Positions 1-7,182 of a stretch of DNA of 64,000 bases are shown in pieces. The stretch is from Pseudorhizobium banfieldiae (GTDB taxonomy: Bacteria; Pseudomonadota; Alphaproteobacteria; Rhizobiales; Rhizobiaceae). The stretch spans positions 2,542,001 through 2,606,000 of the forward strand of contig NZ_FO082820.1 in NCBI RefSeq assembly GCF_000967425.1, written 5' to 3'. A program made the translations under genes and the position numbers. The notes beneath the pieces were generated by a model that was not told the origin of the DNA, made no database searches, and worked only from the letters and a program-made list of their open reading frames with translations. Position 1 is the stretch's first letter, and each line of letters opens with the position of its first letter.

Positions 1-618
1 GGCGGCCAGTCGCTGGGTCTGATCGCCAGCTATTTCGCGGGAGTTGATCTGAGCATCCTCGTCACACTCCTGCTGGCGGCACCTCTTCTCTTCTGGATCT
101 TCTCCGATGGCAATTACCGACGTCGGCCAAGATCAATCGCAGCCGGTGTCGTGATTGGCGCCATCATCAGCTTCGGCTGGGTCGCCACGACCCTCGCCTC
201 GGAGCAATCCTTCGAGATCGTCCAGATCGAGGCTGCCTCTTTCGTCGTTCCGGTTGCCGATACCCTGATGCAGTTGGTGGCGTTTACCGGCACCGTCCCC
301 GACTACGGCGTCGGTCTCGTCGTCGGCGTGGTACTCGGCTCCACCATCCATGCCTTGGCGCATCACACCGTGCGCTGGGAGGCTTGTGACGATGCCCGGG
401 AATTGGGCAGGCATCTGTCAGGGGCGGCCTTGATGGGCATAGGAGGCGTATTTGCGATGGGCTGCACCATCGGTCAAGGCGTCACGGCCGTGTCGGCGCT
501 GGCACTGTCAGCGCCGCTGGTCTTCATCTCGATCGCATTCGGAGCCCGGATCGGACTAGCCTACTTGATCGAAGGCTCCGGCCTGGCCGCCTTCCGCTCC
601 AACGCCGCCGGAGCCTGA
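1..618 (+). CDS. YeeE/YedE family membrane transporter, 5'-truncated by the window edge
   Basis: The frame is open from base 1, so the start lies outside the window and only the last 205 residues are visible. The visible part is a hydrophobic multi-spanning membrane protein. Near its C-terminus is the motif GCTIGQGVT, which is the conserved cysteine-containing signature of YeeE/YedE (thiosulfate/sulfur-compound transport) proteins, followed by two more membrane segments. Family members import sulfur compounds through the inner membrane, with conserved cysteines lining the path. The gene converges on the Tat-exported metallo-beta-lactamase gene, with 7 bases between the stop codons. A second YedE-type transporter, split into two genes, lies at 6344-7182, so the sulfur theme repeats. 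The family is clear; the substrate is inferred. Confidence 0.8.
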   Translation, partial: GGQSLGLIASYFAGVDLSILVTLLLAAPLLFWIFSDGNYRRRPRSIAAGVVIGAIISFGWVATTLASEQSFEIVQIEAASFVVPVADTLMQLVAFTGTVPDYGVGLVVGVVLGSTIHALAHHTVRWEACDDARELGRHLSGAALMGIGGVFAMGCTIGQGVTAVSALALSAPLVFISIAFGARIGLAYLIEGSGLAAFRSNAAGA

Positions 619-625
619 CGACCGC

Positions 626-1561
626 CTATGCAAGCGGAACGAAGGAGTAGGCTCCATCCTTCGCCTCGACGGTACCTGCGCCGGAATGGTCGAAGTGATA
701 CCCGATCAGGTGCAGCTTGTCGGCGACGAGTCGGTCAAGCAGGCGGCGGCGCGTCTCCACACCCTTGTCGGGATCCTGGTCGCTGCCGGTCCGCCATTCC
801 GGATGCTGGAAGGAGATGGTGGCGTGACTCAGCGCATCGCCGCCGATCAGCGTACCTGCTCCATTGCCATGCACCAGGAACGAGAGATGACCCGGCGTGT
901 GACCAGACGTGTCGATCGCCTCCACTCCGGCCAACACCTCCTGCCCCGGCTTGATCATCTCCACCTTGTCCTCGATCGCGGCGAAGCGGTTCTGCGCACC
1001 GACCACGAAGGTCTGGCGGTCCGCAGGAACGCTGTCCAGCGTATCCTTGGACGACCAATAGGCCCATTCCGCCTCACCGATCTGGTAGCGCGCCTCGGGA
1101 AAGACGAGCTCGTCGAAGTCGTCCGTTACACCCCAGAGGTGATCGGGGTGGGCATGCGTGAATAGCACGTCCGTGACCTCGGCCGGGTCGATGTCCGCAG
1201 CAGCCAGGTTTTCGAGAAGCTTCCCCGCCGTCGGCATGAAGTTCGCTCCCGACCCGACGTCGAAGATGGCGAGCCGGTCGCCCTGGCGCAGCAGGGTGAC
1301 GTTGCAGGGCGGCTGCAATGCGTCCGTGGGCAGGTCGTTTGCTTTCAGGAAGGCCTCGAGCTCCTCCTTCGGGACGTCCGGGTAAAGAAAGTTCATCGGC
1401 AACGAAAGCGCCCCGTCGCTGATGACGATCAACTCGCCGTCGCCCACCTGCTGCCGCGTGACCGCAAGACTGCGGAACGGCATGAGCGTGGAACCTGCGG
1501 CCAAGGCAGTGGCCATGAGAAAGTGGCGTCTGCCAAGAGCGCTTAATCTGTTCGGGGTCAC
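626..1561 (-). CDS. Tat-exported metallo-beta-lactamase-fold hydrolase
   Basis: An MBL-fold protein of about 311 residues. The N-terminus has a twin-arginine signal (GRRHFLMA followed by an alanine-rich hydrophobic stretch), so it should be exported folded to the periplasm. The metal site THAHPDHLWG is the canonical HxHxDH motif, and a later DTSGHTPGH segment supplies further metal ligands. I chose the GTG at 1561 because GGAGG lies 8 bases upstream (1570-1574). The longer TTG/ATG options at 1582/1579 fall inside the likely -10 element. It is divergent from a DUF302 gene. Its substrate is unknown; the setting of sulfur genes suggests a thiol or persulfide compound, but that is inference. Confidence 0.85.
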   Translation of the reverse strand: MTPNRLSALGRRHFLMATALAAGSTLMPFRSLAVTRQQVGDGELIVISDGALSLPMNFLYPDVPKEELEAFLKANDLPTDALQPPCNVTLLRQGDRLAIFDVGSGANFMPTAGKLLENLAAADIDPAEVTDVLFTHAHPDHLWGVTDDFDELVFPEARYQIGEAEWAYWSSKDTLDSVPADRQTFVVGAQNRFAAIEDKVEMIKPGQEVLAGVEAIDTSGHTPGHLSFLVHGNGAGTLIGGDALSHATISFQHPEWRTGSDQDPDKGVETRRRLLDRLVADKLHLIGYHFDHSGAGTVEAKDGAYSFVPLA

Positions 1562-1580
1562 TTCATATTCCTCCACCATC

Positions 1581-1609
1581 AATACATATATATTTTTGCA
1601 TATTTCAAC
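1581..1609 (-). promoter_or_regulatory. AT-rich promoter/possible BigR-like operator for the MBL gene
   Basis: On the minus strand GTTGAA (1604-1609), a 17-base spacer and TGTATT (1581-1586) resemble an alphaproteobacterial sigma-70 promoter. The spacer is a run of AT dinucleotides, very unlike the GC-rich surroundings. The layout resembles the blh promoter at 4649-4677 (TTGAA, AT-rich spacer, TATA box). Shared control by BigR is a guess. Confidence 0.4.
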
Positions 1610-1656
1610 CCGTTGAGCTAGAGTGTCCTCAGCGGTCTCGCGAGCGGGAGGAACTC

Positions 1657-2115
1657 ATGACCAGGTGGATGTACGCATGTCTTGTTGCCGGTTTGGCGCT
1701 GTCGCCAATGGGAGCCAGTGCGCAGGATTCTCCTTTGACGATTCGCGAGACGGACGCGGCGTTTGAAGACGTCGTGGCTGACCTGCAGGATGCAATCGTC
1801 AATCGGGGCTATGTGGTGGACTACCATGGCCGGATCGGCGATATGCTGGCGCGGACAGCTGATGATGTCGGTGCCGCAAAAGCGCTCTATCGCAATGCCG
1901 AGTTCATGCAGTTCTGCTCCGCGACGGTCTCTCGAAAGGCGATGGAAGCTGATCTGGAGAATATCGGCTTCTGCCCCTATGTCCTCTTTGTCTACGAAGC
2001 CGAGACGGTGCCTGGAACCGTGCGCGTCGGCTTCCGTCGCTTGCCCGCCGGTGACGGCCGCGACGAGGTGAATCTTCTTCTTGAAGAGATCGTGGACGAA
2101 ACGACCGGCGATTAA
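1657..2115 (+). CDS. DUF302 domain protein, secreted
   Basis: A 152-residue protein beginning with a typical Sec signal peptide (hydrophobic core, then GASAQD as a likely cleavage site). The body matches the DUF302 pattern: a short alpha/beta domain with NIGFCPYVLFVYEAE and a following strand containing VRVGFRRLP. DUF302 proteins are small periplasmic or cytoplasmic proteins of unknown activity, often beside sulfur and metal genes. GGGAGGAA lies just upstream of the ATG. It is divergent from the MBL hydrolase and shares the AT-rich intergenic region with it. Two cysteines (in FCSAT and GFCPY) could matter for redox or metal binding; that is inference. Confidence 0.75.
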   Translation: MTRWMYACLVAGLALSPMGASAQDSPLTIRETDAAFEDVVADLQDAIVNRGYVVDYHGRIGDMLARTADDVGAAKALYRNAEFMQFCSATVSRKAMEADLENIGFCPYVLFVYEAETVPGTVRVGFRRLPAGDGRDEVNLLLEEIVDETTGD

Positions 2116-2242
2116 GCATGCGCTCGATGACCGGGAAAACGACCAGCGATCGACAGCCTCGGTTGCCCAGGCTATCACTCATTCCAACGGAATAAGGCGG
2201 TGGTAGGCTCGGCTCCTTCACGCCGGGCGGGAGCGAGGCCTT

Positions 2243-2641
2243 GTGGCATCGCGTGGAGTATCTCGTGGGGGCAGCTTGAGATCGAACCTCAGCCGTCGAC
2301 GGCTCCTTCTCCTGGCTGGAGCATTCCTGCTGGCGCTCGCAGCAGCGATATTTTTCGGAGTCCGGCTTCTCATCCACACCCTTTACTGGGCGTCCCATCG
2401 CGACGAATCCATCGAGGAATGGATGTGGGTGGGATATGTCGCGCGCTCCCATCAGGTCGCCCCCGCCGCGCTCCTCGTTGCGCTCGGTCTTCCGACCGAT
2501 ATACGGGATCGCCGTCCGCTGGGAGAGATTGCACGTGAGCAGAACAAGCGGTTCGCAGATATCCGCACACTGCTGGAAGCGGCGATCGCCGAGGAGAAGC
2601 GGAAGGCCGCGGAAGCCCCTGCCTTGGGACAGGAGCCGTAG
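2243..2641 (+). CDS. Hypothetical single-span membrane protein paired with DedA
   Basis: I do not recognise a family. The 132-residue product has an arginine-rich N-terminus, one strong membrane segment (about residues 22-46), then a soluble region with an amphipathic, charged C-terminal helix ending in EEKRKAAEAPALGQEP. The start is GTG, with GGGAGCGAGG upstream. Its stop codon TAG ends one base before the GTG of the DedA gene, so the two are almost certainly co-transcribed and translationally coupled. A role with DedA in membrane homeostasis is inference from this arrangement. Confidence 0.6.
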   Translation: MASRGVSRGGSLRSNLSRRRLLLLAGAFLLALAAAIFFGVRLLIHTLYWASHRDESIEEWMWVGYVARSHQVAPAALLVALGLPTDIRDRRPLGEIAREQNKRFADIRTLLEAAIAEEKRKAAEAPALGQEP

Positions 2642-3256
2642 GTGCCGGAACAGCTCATCGCCATCGTCCAGGACTATGGCGCGCTAGGCCTTGCCGCGAT
2701 CCTGATGGCGAGCTGCGTAGGTCTGCCCGTTCCCAGCTCGCTCGTGATGATGGCGCTCGGATCCTTCCTTCAGCATGAAGACATGGACATCCTCCCCTAC
2801 TTCCTCATCGGCTTCGGTGGAGCGGTCGCCGGAGACCAGGCCGGCTACATGATCGGTAGGCTTGGTTCCGGCCTTCTTGAGCAAGGGAGCGGCGGACCGG
2901 CCTGGCTGGCGACATCGCTTGCCAGAGCCGCAGCCTTCCAGAATCGCTGGAGCGATCTCGGCATCTTTCTCAGCCGCTGGCTGCTCAGCCCGCTCGGGCC
3001 CTGGGTCAACCTCTATTCCGGCCTCACCCACTACTCGTGGGCCAGGTTTTCCCTTCTCGTGATCGCAGGGGAGTTCGTCTGGGTTTCCGTCTATCTTGGT
3101 GCCGGGATGCTCTTCAGCAGCAGCGTTGCAGCACTGGCGGATATCCTCGGGTCCCTGACGTGGTTCCTGGTTACGGGGACCGTCGCCATCGCACTCGGCT
3201 GGAAGCTTGTGACCACGCTTCGCTCCAAGTCGAATCCCGACAAGATACGGATGTAA
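2642..3256 (+). CDS. DedA family inner-membrane protein
   Basis: A 204-residue integral membrane protein. The N-terminal segment GLPVPSSLVMMALGSF and the following FGGAVAGDQAGYMIGRLGSG carry the DedA/SNARE-associated signature: a proline-rich entrance, G-D in the re-entrant loop, then GYxIGRxxG. The later FLSRWLLSPLGPWVN corresponds to the conserved arginine-containing FxRWLLxPLG element. DedA proteins are thought to be lipid flippases or scramblases that support membrane and proton-motive-force homeostasis. The GTG start abuts the previous stop. It is shorter than some homologues but complete. Confidence 0.85.
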   Translation: MPEQLIAIVQDYGALGLAAILMASCVGLPVPSSLVMMALGSFLQHEDMDILPYFLIGFGGAVAGDQAGYMIGRLGSGLLEQGSGGPAWLATSLARAAAFQNRWSDLGIFLSRWLLSPLGPWVNLYSGLTHYSWARFSLLVIAGEFVWVSVYLGAGMLFSSSVAALADILGSLTWFLVTGTVAIALGWKLVTTLRSKSNPDKIRM

Positions 3257-3336
3257 CGCCATCGCCTGTCCTGTTTGCAGGAGCCAATGGACCGTCTCGT
3301 TGGTTCTCGTGGAAACACACGCGCCTCATCGACGGC

Positions 3337-4143
3337 CTAGAGCTGAGTCCAGTTGAGACATCCTGCCGACAGGATCGAATTGCTGATCAGGAGGGCTCCA
3401 TGGTCGTAGAACCGGTTCGCATCCCCTCCACCGGAAATGTCGACAGCCCAGACCGTCTCGGACGCGTGGGACCAAAGGAGGCGTCCGCCGCTCGCCTCAA
3501 GTCCCTGCATGGCCTGTGCCGGAGTGGTGCCGGGACCGAACACGACCATCACAGTCCCGTCGTCTGGCGCAGGCAGCGCTGCGAGGGGGCCTGCGATGAG
3601 GACCGCCAAGGCCAGTCCGGCCGGCCCCTTGGGGACCCGACGCCCGCCGCCTCCATTGCCGTTCCGGCGCAAGTAGGTGCCAAGGGCCAAGGGGACGAGG
3701 CCGAAGACGACAAACCAGAGGAGGTCCCAGAACAACTGGTTGTCGACGTCCATCCGGATCCGGTGAATTCCGAGTATCCAGTGGGAAAGGACACTGTCGA
3801 GGATGTGCCAGGCGCCGAAACCGATCATCGCGTTCGCGAACAGAAGCCTGTCTGCACCGCTGACAGCGAAGGCAGCGCGAGAACGCCACAGCAGCCACAA
3901 CCCCGCCGCGGCGATGACATACATGAGAGCGTGGAAAAGACCGTCCGTCAGGATCAGAAGGCGGATGTCCTGACGCGCCTCCTCCAGGCCGCTCAGGAGA
4001 TGATGCCATTGCAGGATCTGATGCAGCAGTATCCCGTCGAAGAACCCACCCAGCCCGAAGCCCAGCGCGTACCCGGCCCAGATCAGCGTTGCGGGCAAGC
4101 CGCCGCGACCAGCCTCTTCCGGACCGACGGATGCCGCTGTCAT
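3337..4143 (-). CDS. DUF2243 family membrane protein
   Basis: A 268-residue polytopic protein. The N-terminal 180 residues match DUF2243: GFGLGGFFDGILLHQILQWHH, then HALMYVIAAAGLWLLWR and GFGAWHILDSVLSHWILGIHRIR, with conserved histidines in or near membrane helices. The C-terminal portion after about residue 190 is a predicted soluble or periplasmic tail beginning with a further hydrophobic helix; it is longer than the basic DUF2243 core. The ATG overlaps the stop of the upstream membrane gene by four bases (ATGA), so the two form a coupled pair. DUF2243 has no established function. The histidine pattern hints at metal or heme binding, which is inference. Confidence 0.8.
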   Translation of the reverse strand: MTAASVGPEEAGRGGLPATLIWAGYALGFGLGGFFDGILLHQILQWHHLLSGLEEARQDIRLLILTDGLFHALMYVIAAAGLWLLWRSRAAFAVSGADRLLFANAMIGFGAWHILDSVLSHWILGIHRIRMDVDNQLFWDLLWFVVFGLVPLALGTYLRRNGNGGGGRRVPKGPAGLALAVLIAGPLAALPAPDDGTVMVVFGPGTTPAQAMQGLEASGGRLLWSHASETVWAVDISGGGDANRFYDHGALLISNSILSAGCLNWTQL

Positions 4144-4592
4144 GGGCTACCTCGTCTCAGGCCCACGGCACGCAGGACGGCATCGAACCTGTTGCCATCC
4201 TTTGCCTCGAAATCGCCCCTCAGCGCCTTCAGCGCATAACGTTCCTGATTGATCTCCTCCGCTGTCCGGAAGCCAAGCCTGCGGAGGATCGGGAGCGGTG
4301 GGCACCAGCCCTGGACGGCGTGCTGGAAGAGAAACCCCGTGACAATGGCAGGCAAGGCCAGCCATCGACGGTCCACCGTGGCCGCCAGGACCGTCCCCGT
4401 GAAGGCCAGGGTGGAAGCATTCGCCTCCAGCGTTCGTTCGACATCCCACTCCCTGCCGAGCTCCGCCAGCCGCGCATCGATCTGGTCGGGATGAGCCTCG
4501 TAGTAGGCGAGCCTCTCTTCCATCTGCCAGCGCAGGCGTCGATTGATTTCGTCTGATGTCTGGGCGCTCACCCGGTTCGCTGTCGTAGCCAT
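4140..4592 (-). CDS. DUF2892/YgaP-type membrane domain protein
   Basis: A 150-residue protein with a charged N-terminal half (INRRLRWQMEERLAYYEAHPDQIDARLAELGREWD), one or two short membrane helices in the middle, and the C-terminal RTAEEINQERYALKALRGDF. The central part (CPPLPILRRLGFRTAEEI) resembles the DUF2892/YgaP transmembrane domain that often accompanies sulfur-transfer genes. I chose the ATG at 4592, with GAGGAG 7 bases upstream, over the TTG six bases earlier. It is divergent from blh and co-transcribed with the DUF2243 gene. Function is unknown; its position beside the BigR operator suggests shared regulation. Confidence 0.7.
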   Translation of the reverse strand: MATTANRVSAQTSDEINRRLRWQMEERLAYYEAHPDQIDARLAELGREWDVERTLEANASTLAFTGTVLAATVDRRWLALPAIVTGFLFQHAVQGWCPPLPILRRLGFRTAEEINQERYALKALRGDFEAKDGNRFDAVLRAVGLRRGSP

Positions 4593-4648
4593 GGTCAATC
4601 TCCTCTCCCCCGGGAACTATAGGAGAAGCACAAAGTTCCTCGACCGGC

Positions 4649-4689
4649 CTTGAAGGATATTATATTTACAATATATAACTTCATATAAT
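4649..4689 (+). promoter_or_regulatory. blh-bigR promoter with overlapping AT-rich BigR operator
   Basis: CTTGAA (4649-4654), a 17-base spacer and TATATA (4672-4677) form a good alphaproteobacterial promoter. An inverted repeat with 7-base arms ATTATAT (4659-4665) and ATATAAT (4683-4689) spans the spacer and -10 box. In characterised BigR systems the repressor binds an AT-rich dyad over the -10 region of its own operon, which fits this layout. Persulfide stress should release BigR and open transcription of blh, bigR and the transport genes. The same region could also control the divergent DUF2892-like/DUF2243 pair. Confidence 0.7.
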
Positions 4690-4710
4690 GATGTGAACAC
4701 GGAGCTGAAC

Positions 4711-6009
4711 GTGAAGATTACCACCATTTCCGAAAAGTTGTCGGTCTCGTCGCAGCCGAGCCTCGATGACATCCAGTCGCTTCGCGCGCAGGGGTTCAAG
4801 ACGCTGATCAACAATCGTCCGGACGACGAGGATCCGGATCAGCCGGGAACGCAGGCGGAAGCGCAGGAAGCGAAACACTGCGGCCTGTCCTATGCCTTCA
4901 TCCCCGTTACTGGCGGCACAATCACCGAGGCGGACGTACGGGCTTTTCAGCGTGCCGTCGATGAATCCGACGGTCCTGTCTTCGCCCATTGCAAGAGCGG
5001 AACTCGATCGCTGAACCTCTATCTGATCGGAGAGGTTCTTGACGGCCGCATGTCTGCCAACGAGGTGGTCGGGTTCGGACGCAGCCGCGGCTACGATACG
5101 AGCGCCGCTGCCCAGTGGCTCGATAAGCATGCGACACGCCGGCCGCATGTGAAGGGCTTCTTCGACAAGCGCACCTGGAGTGTCCAGTACGTGGTCTCCG
5201 ACCCGACGACCCGCAAGTGTGCCATCATCGATCCCGTTCTCGACTTTGACGAGAAGGCCGGGGCGACCGCGACCATCAACGCAGATGCAATCCTGGACTA
5301 CATCCGCGACGAGGGGCTGACGGTCGAATGGATCCTCGACACCCATCCGCATGCCGACCACTTTTCCGCAGCACAGTACCTGAAGGAAAAGACCGGCGCC
5401 AAGACGGCCATCGGAGAACGAGTCGTGGACGTCCAGAAGCTCTGGAAGGGCATCTACAACTGGCCCGAACTTGCCACCGACGGCTCGCAGTGGGATCAGC
5501 TCTTCGCCCATGGCGAGACCTTCAAGGTCGGGTCGATCGACGCGAAGGTGCTCTTCTCTCCGGGACACACGCTGGCCTCCATCACCTATGTCATCGGCGA
5601 TGCAGCCTTCGTGCATGACACGCTCTTCATGCCCGACAGCGGCACTGCCCGCGCCGACTTCCCGGGAGGTGATGCGCGCATCCTGTGGAAGTCGATCCAG
5701 GACATCCTGGCGCTTCCCGACGAAACGCGGATCTTCACCGGCCACGACTACCAGCCGAACGGGCGGGCACCCCGCTGGGAAAGCACCGTGGCCGAGCAGA
5801 AGAAGTCCAATCCGCATCTTGCAGGCGTGACGGAAGAAGAATTCGTGGCGCTCCGGACGAAGCGTGACAAGACGCTGCCAATGCCGAAACTCATCCTCCA
5901 TGCACTGCAGGTCAATATTCGTGGCGGCCGTCTTCCGGAGCCGGAATCGAATGGCAAGCGCTACCTGAAGTTCCCGCTCGATGCGTTGCAGGGAGCAGCC
6001 TGGGAATGA
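4711..6009 (+). CDS. blh: Bifunctional sulfurtransferase/persulfide dioxygenase Blh
   Basis: A 432-residue two-domain protein. Residues 1-110 are a DUF442/phosphatase-like sulfurtransferase domain with the catalytic loop HCKSGTRS. Residues from about 140 are an ETHE1-type metallo-beta-lactamase domain with the iron site THPHADH, then SPGHT and the FTGHDY segment. Blh oxidises glutathione persulfide to sulfite and moves sulfane sulfur, protecting cells from hydrogen sulfide. I chose the GTG at 4711 because GGAG lies 6 bases upstream and the resulting N-terminus (MVKITTISEKLSVSSQ) fits homologues. The GTG at 4693 sits a few bases after the predicted transcription start and has no Shine-Dalgarno. 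The stop overlaps the bigR start (ATGA). Confidence 0.92.
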   Translation: MKITTISEKLSVSSQPSLDDIQSLRAQGFKTLINNRPDDEDPDQPGTQAEAQEAKHCGLSYAFIPVTGGTITEADVRAFQRAVDESDGPVFAHCKSGTRSLNLYLIGEVLDGRMSANEVVGFGRSRGYDTSAAAQWLDKHATRRPHVKGFFDKRTWSVQYVVSDPTTRKCAIIDPVLDFDEKAGATATINADAILDYIRDEGLTVEWILDTHPHADHFSAAQYLKEKTGAKTAIGERVVDVQKLWKGIYNWPELATDGSQWDQLFAHGETFKVGSIDAKVLFSPGHTLASITYVIGDAAFVHDTLFMPDSGTARADFPGGDARILWKSIQDILALPDETRIFTGHDYQPNGRAPRWESTVAEQKKSNPHLAGVTEEEFVALRTKRDKTLPMPKLILHALQVNIRGGRLPEPESNGKRYLKFPLDALQGAAWE

Positions 6010-6341
6010 ACGCCGAACTTGATGGACTGGTGAAGCCGGGAATGTCCCCGGCTGAGCTCGCCCTGCCCGCGGCGGAGGTTGCAAACCTCCTGAAGACGCT
6101 CTCCCACCCAGCGCGCCTCATGATTGTGTGCACGCTGGTGGAAGGCGAGTATTCGGTCGGCGAACTGGAAGACAAGATCGACGTCCACCAGCCGCATCTG
6201 TCGCAGCACCTGACCGTGCTGCGCGGCTCCGGCATCGTCGAAACCCGTCGCAAGGGAAAGCAGGTCTTCTATCACCTGACGGAAGAAAAGGCTGCCCAGC
6301 TGGTTGCCGCCCTCTATGACATCTTTTGCGTGAAAGAATAA
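6006..6341 (+). CDS. bigR: Persulfide-responsive ArsR-family repressor BigR
   Basis: A 111-residue winged-helix regulator. The recognition region VHQPHLSQHLTVLRGSGIVETRRKGKQ is typical of ArsR/SmtB proteins. Two cysteines, Cys42 (MIVCTLVEGEYS) and Cys108 (DIFCVKE), sit where BigR/SqrR proteins form the tetrasulfide link that senses persulfides. Metal-site motifs such as ELCVCDL are absent, so this is a sulfur sensor and not an arsenic sensor. Its ATG overlaps the blh stop, and the transport genes follow two bases downstream, so it is the second gene of a five-gene operon. It probably represses its own promoter at 4649-4689. Confidence 0.92.
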   Translation: MNAELDGLVKPGMSPAELALPAAEVANLLKTLSHPARLMIVCTLVEGEYSVGELEDKIDVHQPHLSQHLTVLRGSGIVETRRKGKQVFYHLTEEKAAQLVAALYDIFCVKE

Positions 6342-6343
6342 GA

Positions 6344-6754
6344 ATGAACACCTATCTCCTCTCCTTGGGCGGAGGACTGCTGATCGGCGCGTCGGCCGTC
6401 ATGCTCCTGCTCCTCAACGGACGGATCGCCGGCATCAGCGGGATCGTCGGTCGCCTCGCTCAGGGCATCGGACTGACCACCAATCTCGCCTTCGTGCTCG
6501 GGCTGCTGCTCGGACCAATCGTCTACATGCTCGCCTTCGGCGGCTTTCCGGCAGTCGAGATCACCGTCGGCTGGCCGCTGATCATCGTCGCAGGACTGCT
6601 GGTCGGCTTCGGGTCGAGGATGGGCTCGGGCTGCACCAGCGGCCACGGCGTGCTCGGCCTCGCGACCCTGTCCCGCCGTTCCATGGCGGCAGTTGCCACC
6701 TTCCTGACGGCCGGTGTTGTTGCCGTGGCGACCTTGCGAGGGCTGGGTATATGA
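6344..6754 (+). CDS. YeeE/YedE family transporter component, first half
   Basis: A 136-residue membrane protein with about four helices and the motif GSRMGSGCTSGHGVLG, the conserved cysteine-containing signature of YeeE/YedE transporters. It is half the length of full YeeE and is paired with the next gene, which carries the other half, as in other bigR operons. The ATG at 6344 lies two bases after the bigR stop; an in-frame TTG at 6326 would lie inside bigR and is less likely. The pair probably moves sulfite, thiosulfate or another sulfur compound across the inner membrane. Confidence 0.88.
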   Translation: MNTYLLSLGGGLLIGASAVMLLLLNGRIAGISGIVGRLAQGIGLTTNLAFVLGLLLGPIVYMLAFGGFPAVEITVGWPLIIVAGLLVGFGSRMGSGCTSGHGVLGLATLSRRSMAAVATFLTAGVVAVATLRGLGI

Positions 6755-7182
6755 GCAGGAATGTCTACCAGTTCGCCGCAGCGCTCGCTTCCGGCATCGT
6801 CTTCGGCTTCGGACTTTCGATTTCGGGGATGCTGAACCCGGCTCGCGTCCAGGGCTTCCTTGACATCTTCGGAGCATGGGACCCCAGCCTCGCCTTCGTT
6901 CTCGGAGGCGCCGTGATCGTCGCCTTCGTCGGAGTGCAGGCAATGAAGCGAATGCGGCGTCCGGTCCTCGGTGACCGCTTTCACCTGCCGGTGAACAACC
7001 GGATCGACGCGCCGCTCCTGATCGGCTCGGCCCTGTTCGGCCTGGGCTGGGGGATCGGCGGCTTCTGCCCGGGTCCGGCCGTCGCGTCGCTGTCGATCGG
7101 ACTTCCCCAGACGGCGCTGTTCGTTGTCGCCATGCTGGCCGGCATGACCTTGCATGACCGGGTATGGAGAAACCGCTCATGA
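6751..7182 (+). CDS. YeeE/YedE family transporter component (DUF6691-like), second half
   Basis: A 143-residue membrane protein. The N-terminal helix with FGFGLSISGMLNPARVQGFLD and the C-terminal GLGWGIGGFCPGPAVASL are the two conserved YedE half-domain motifs; the latter contains the substrate-path cysteine. It overlaps the first half by four bases (ATGA) and overlaps the tauE gene in the same way, so all three should be made in fixed ratio. The two halves together should form one functional transporter, an inference from the full-length YeeE fold. Confidence 0.88.
   Translation: MSRNVYQFAAALASGIVFGFGLSISGMLNPARVQGFLDIFGAWDPSLAFVLGGAVIVAFVGVQAMKRMRRPVLGDRFHLPVNNRIDAPLLIGSALFGLGWGIGGFCPGPAVASLSIGLPQTALFVVAMLAGMTLHDRVWRNRS

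Noticed and set aside
3037..4239. 400-codon plus-strand frame opposite the DUF2243 gene
   Set aside because: Low-complexity, Arg/Gln/Asp-rich product without domains; it mirrors the DUF2243 and DUF2892-like genes, which have real family motifs and coupled starts.
4681..6084. 467-codon minus-strand frame opposite blh
   Set aside because: Antisense shadow of a GC-rich gene; blh on the plus strand has both catalytic motifs, a ribosome-binding site and a promoter.
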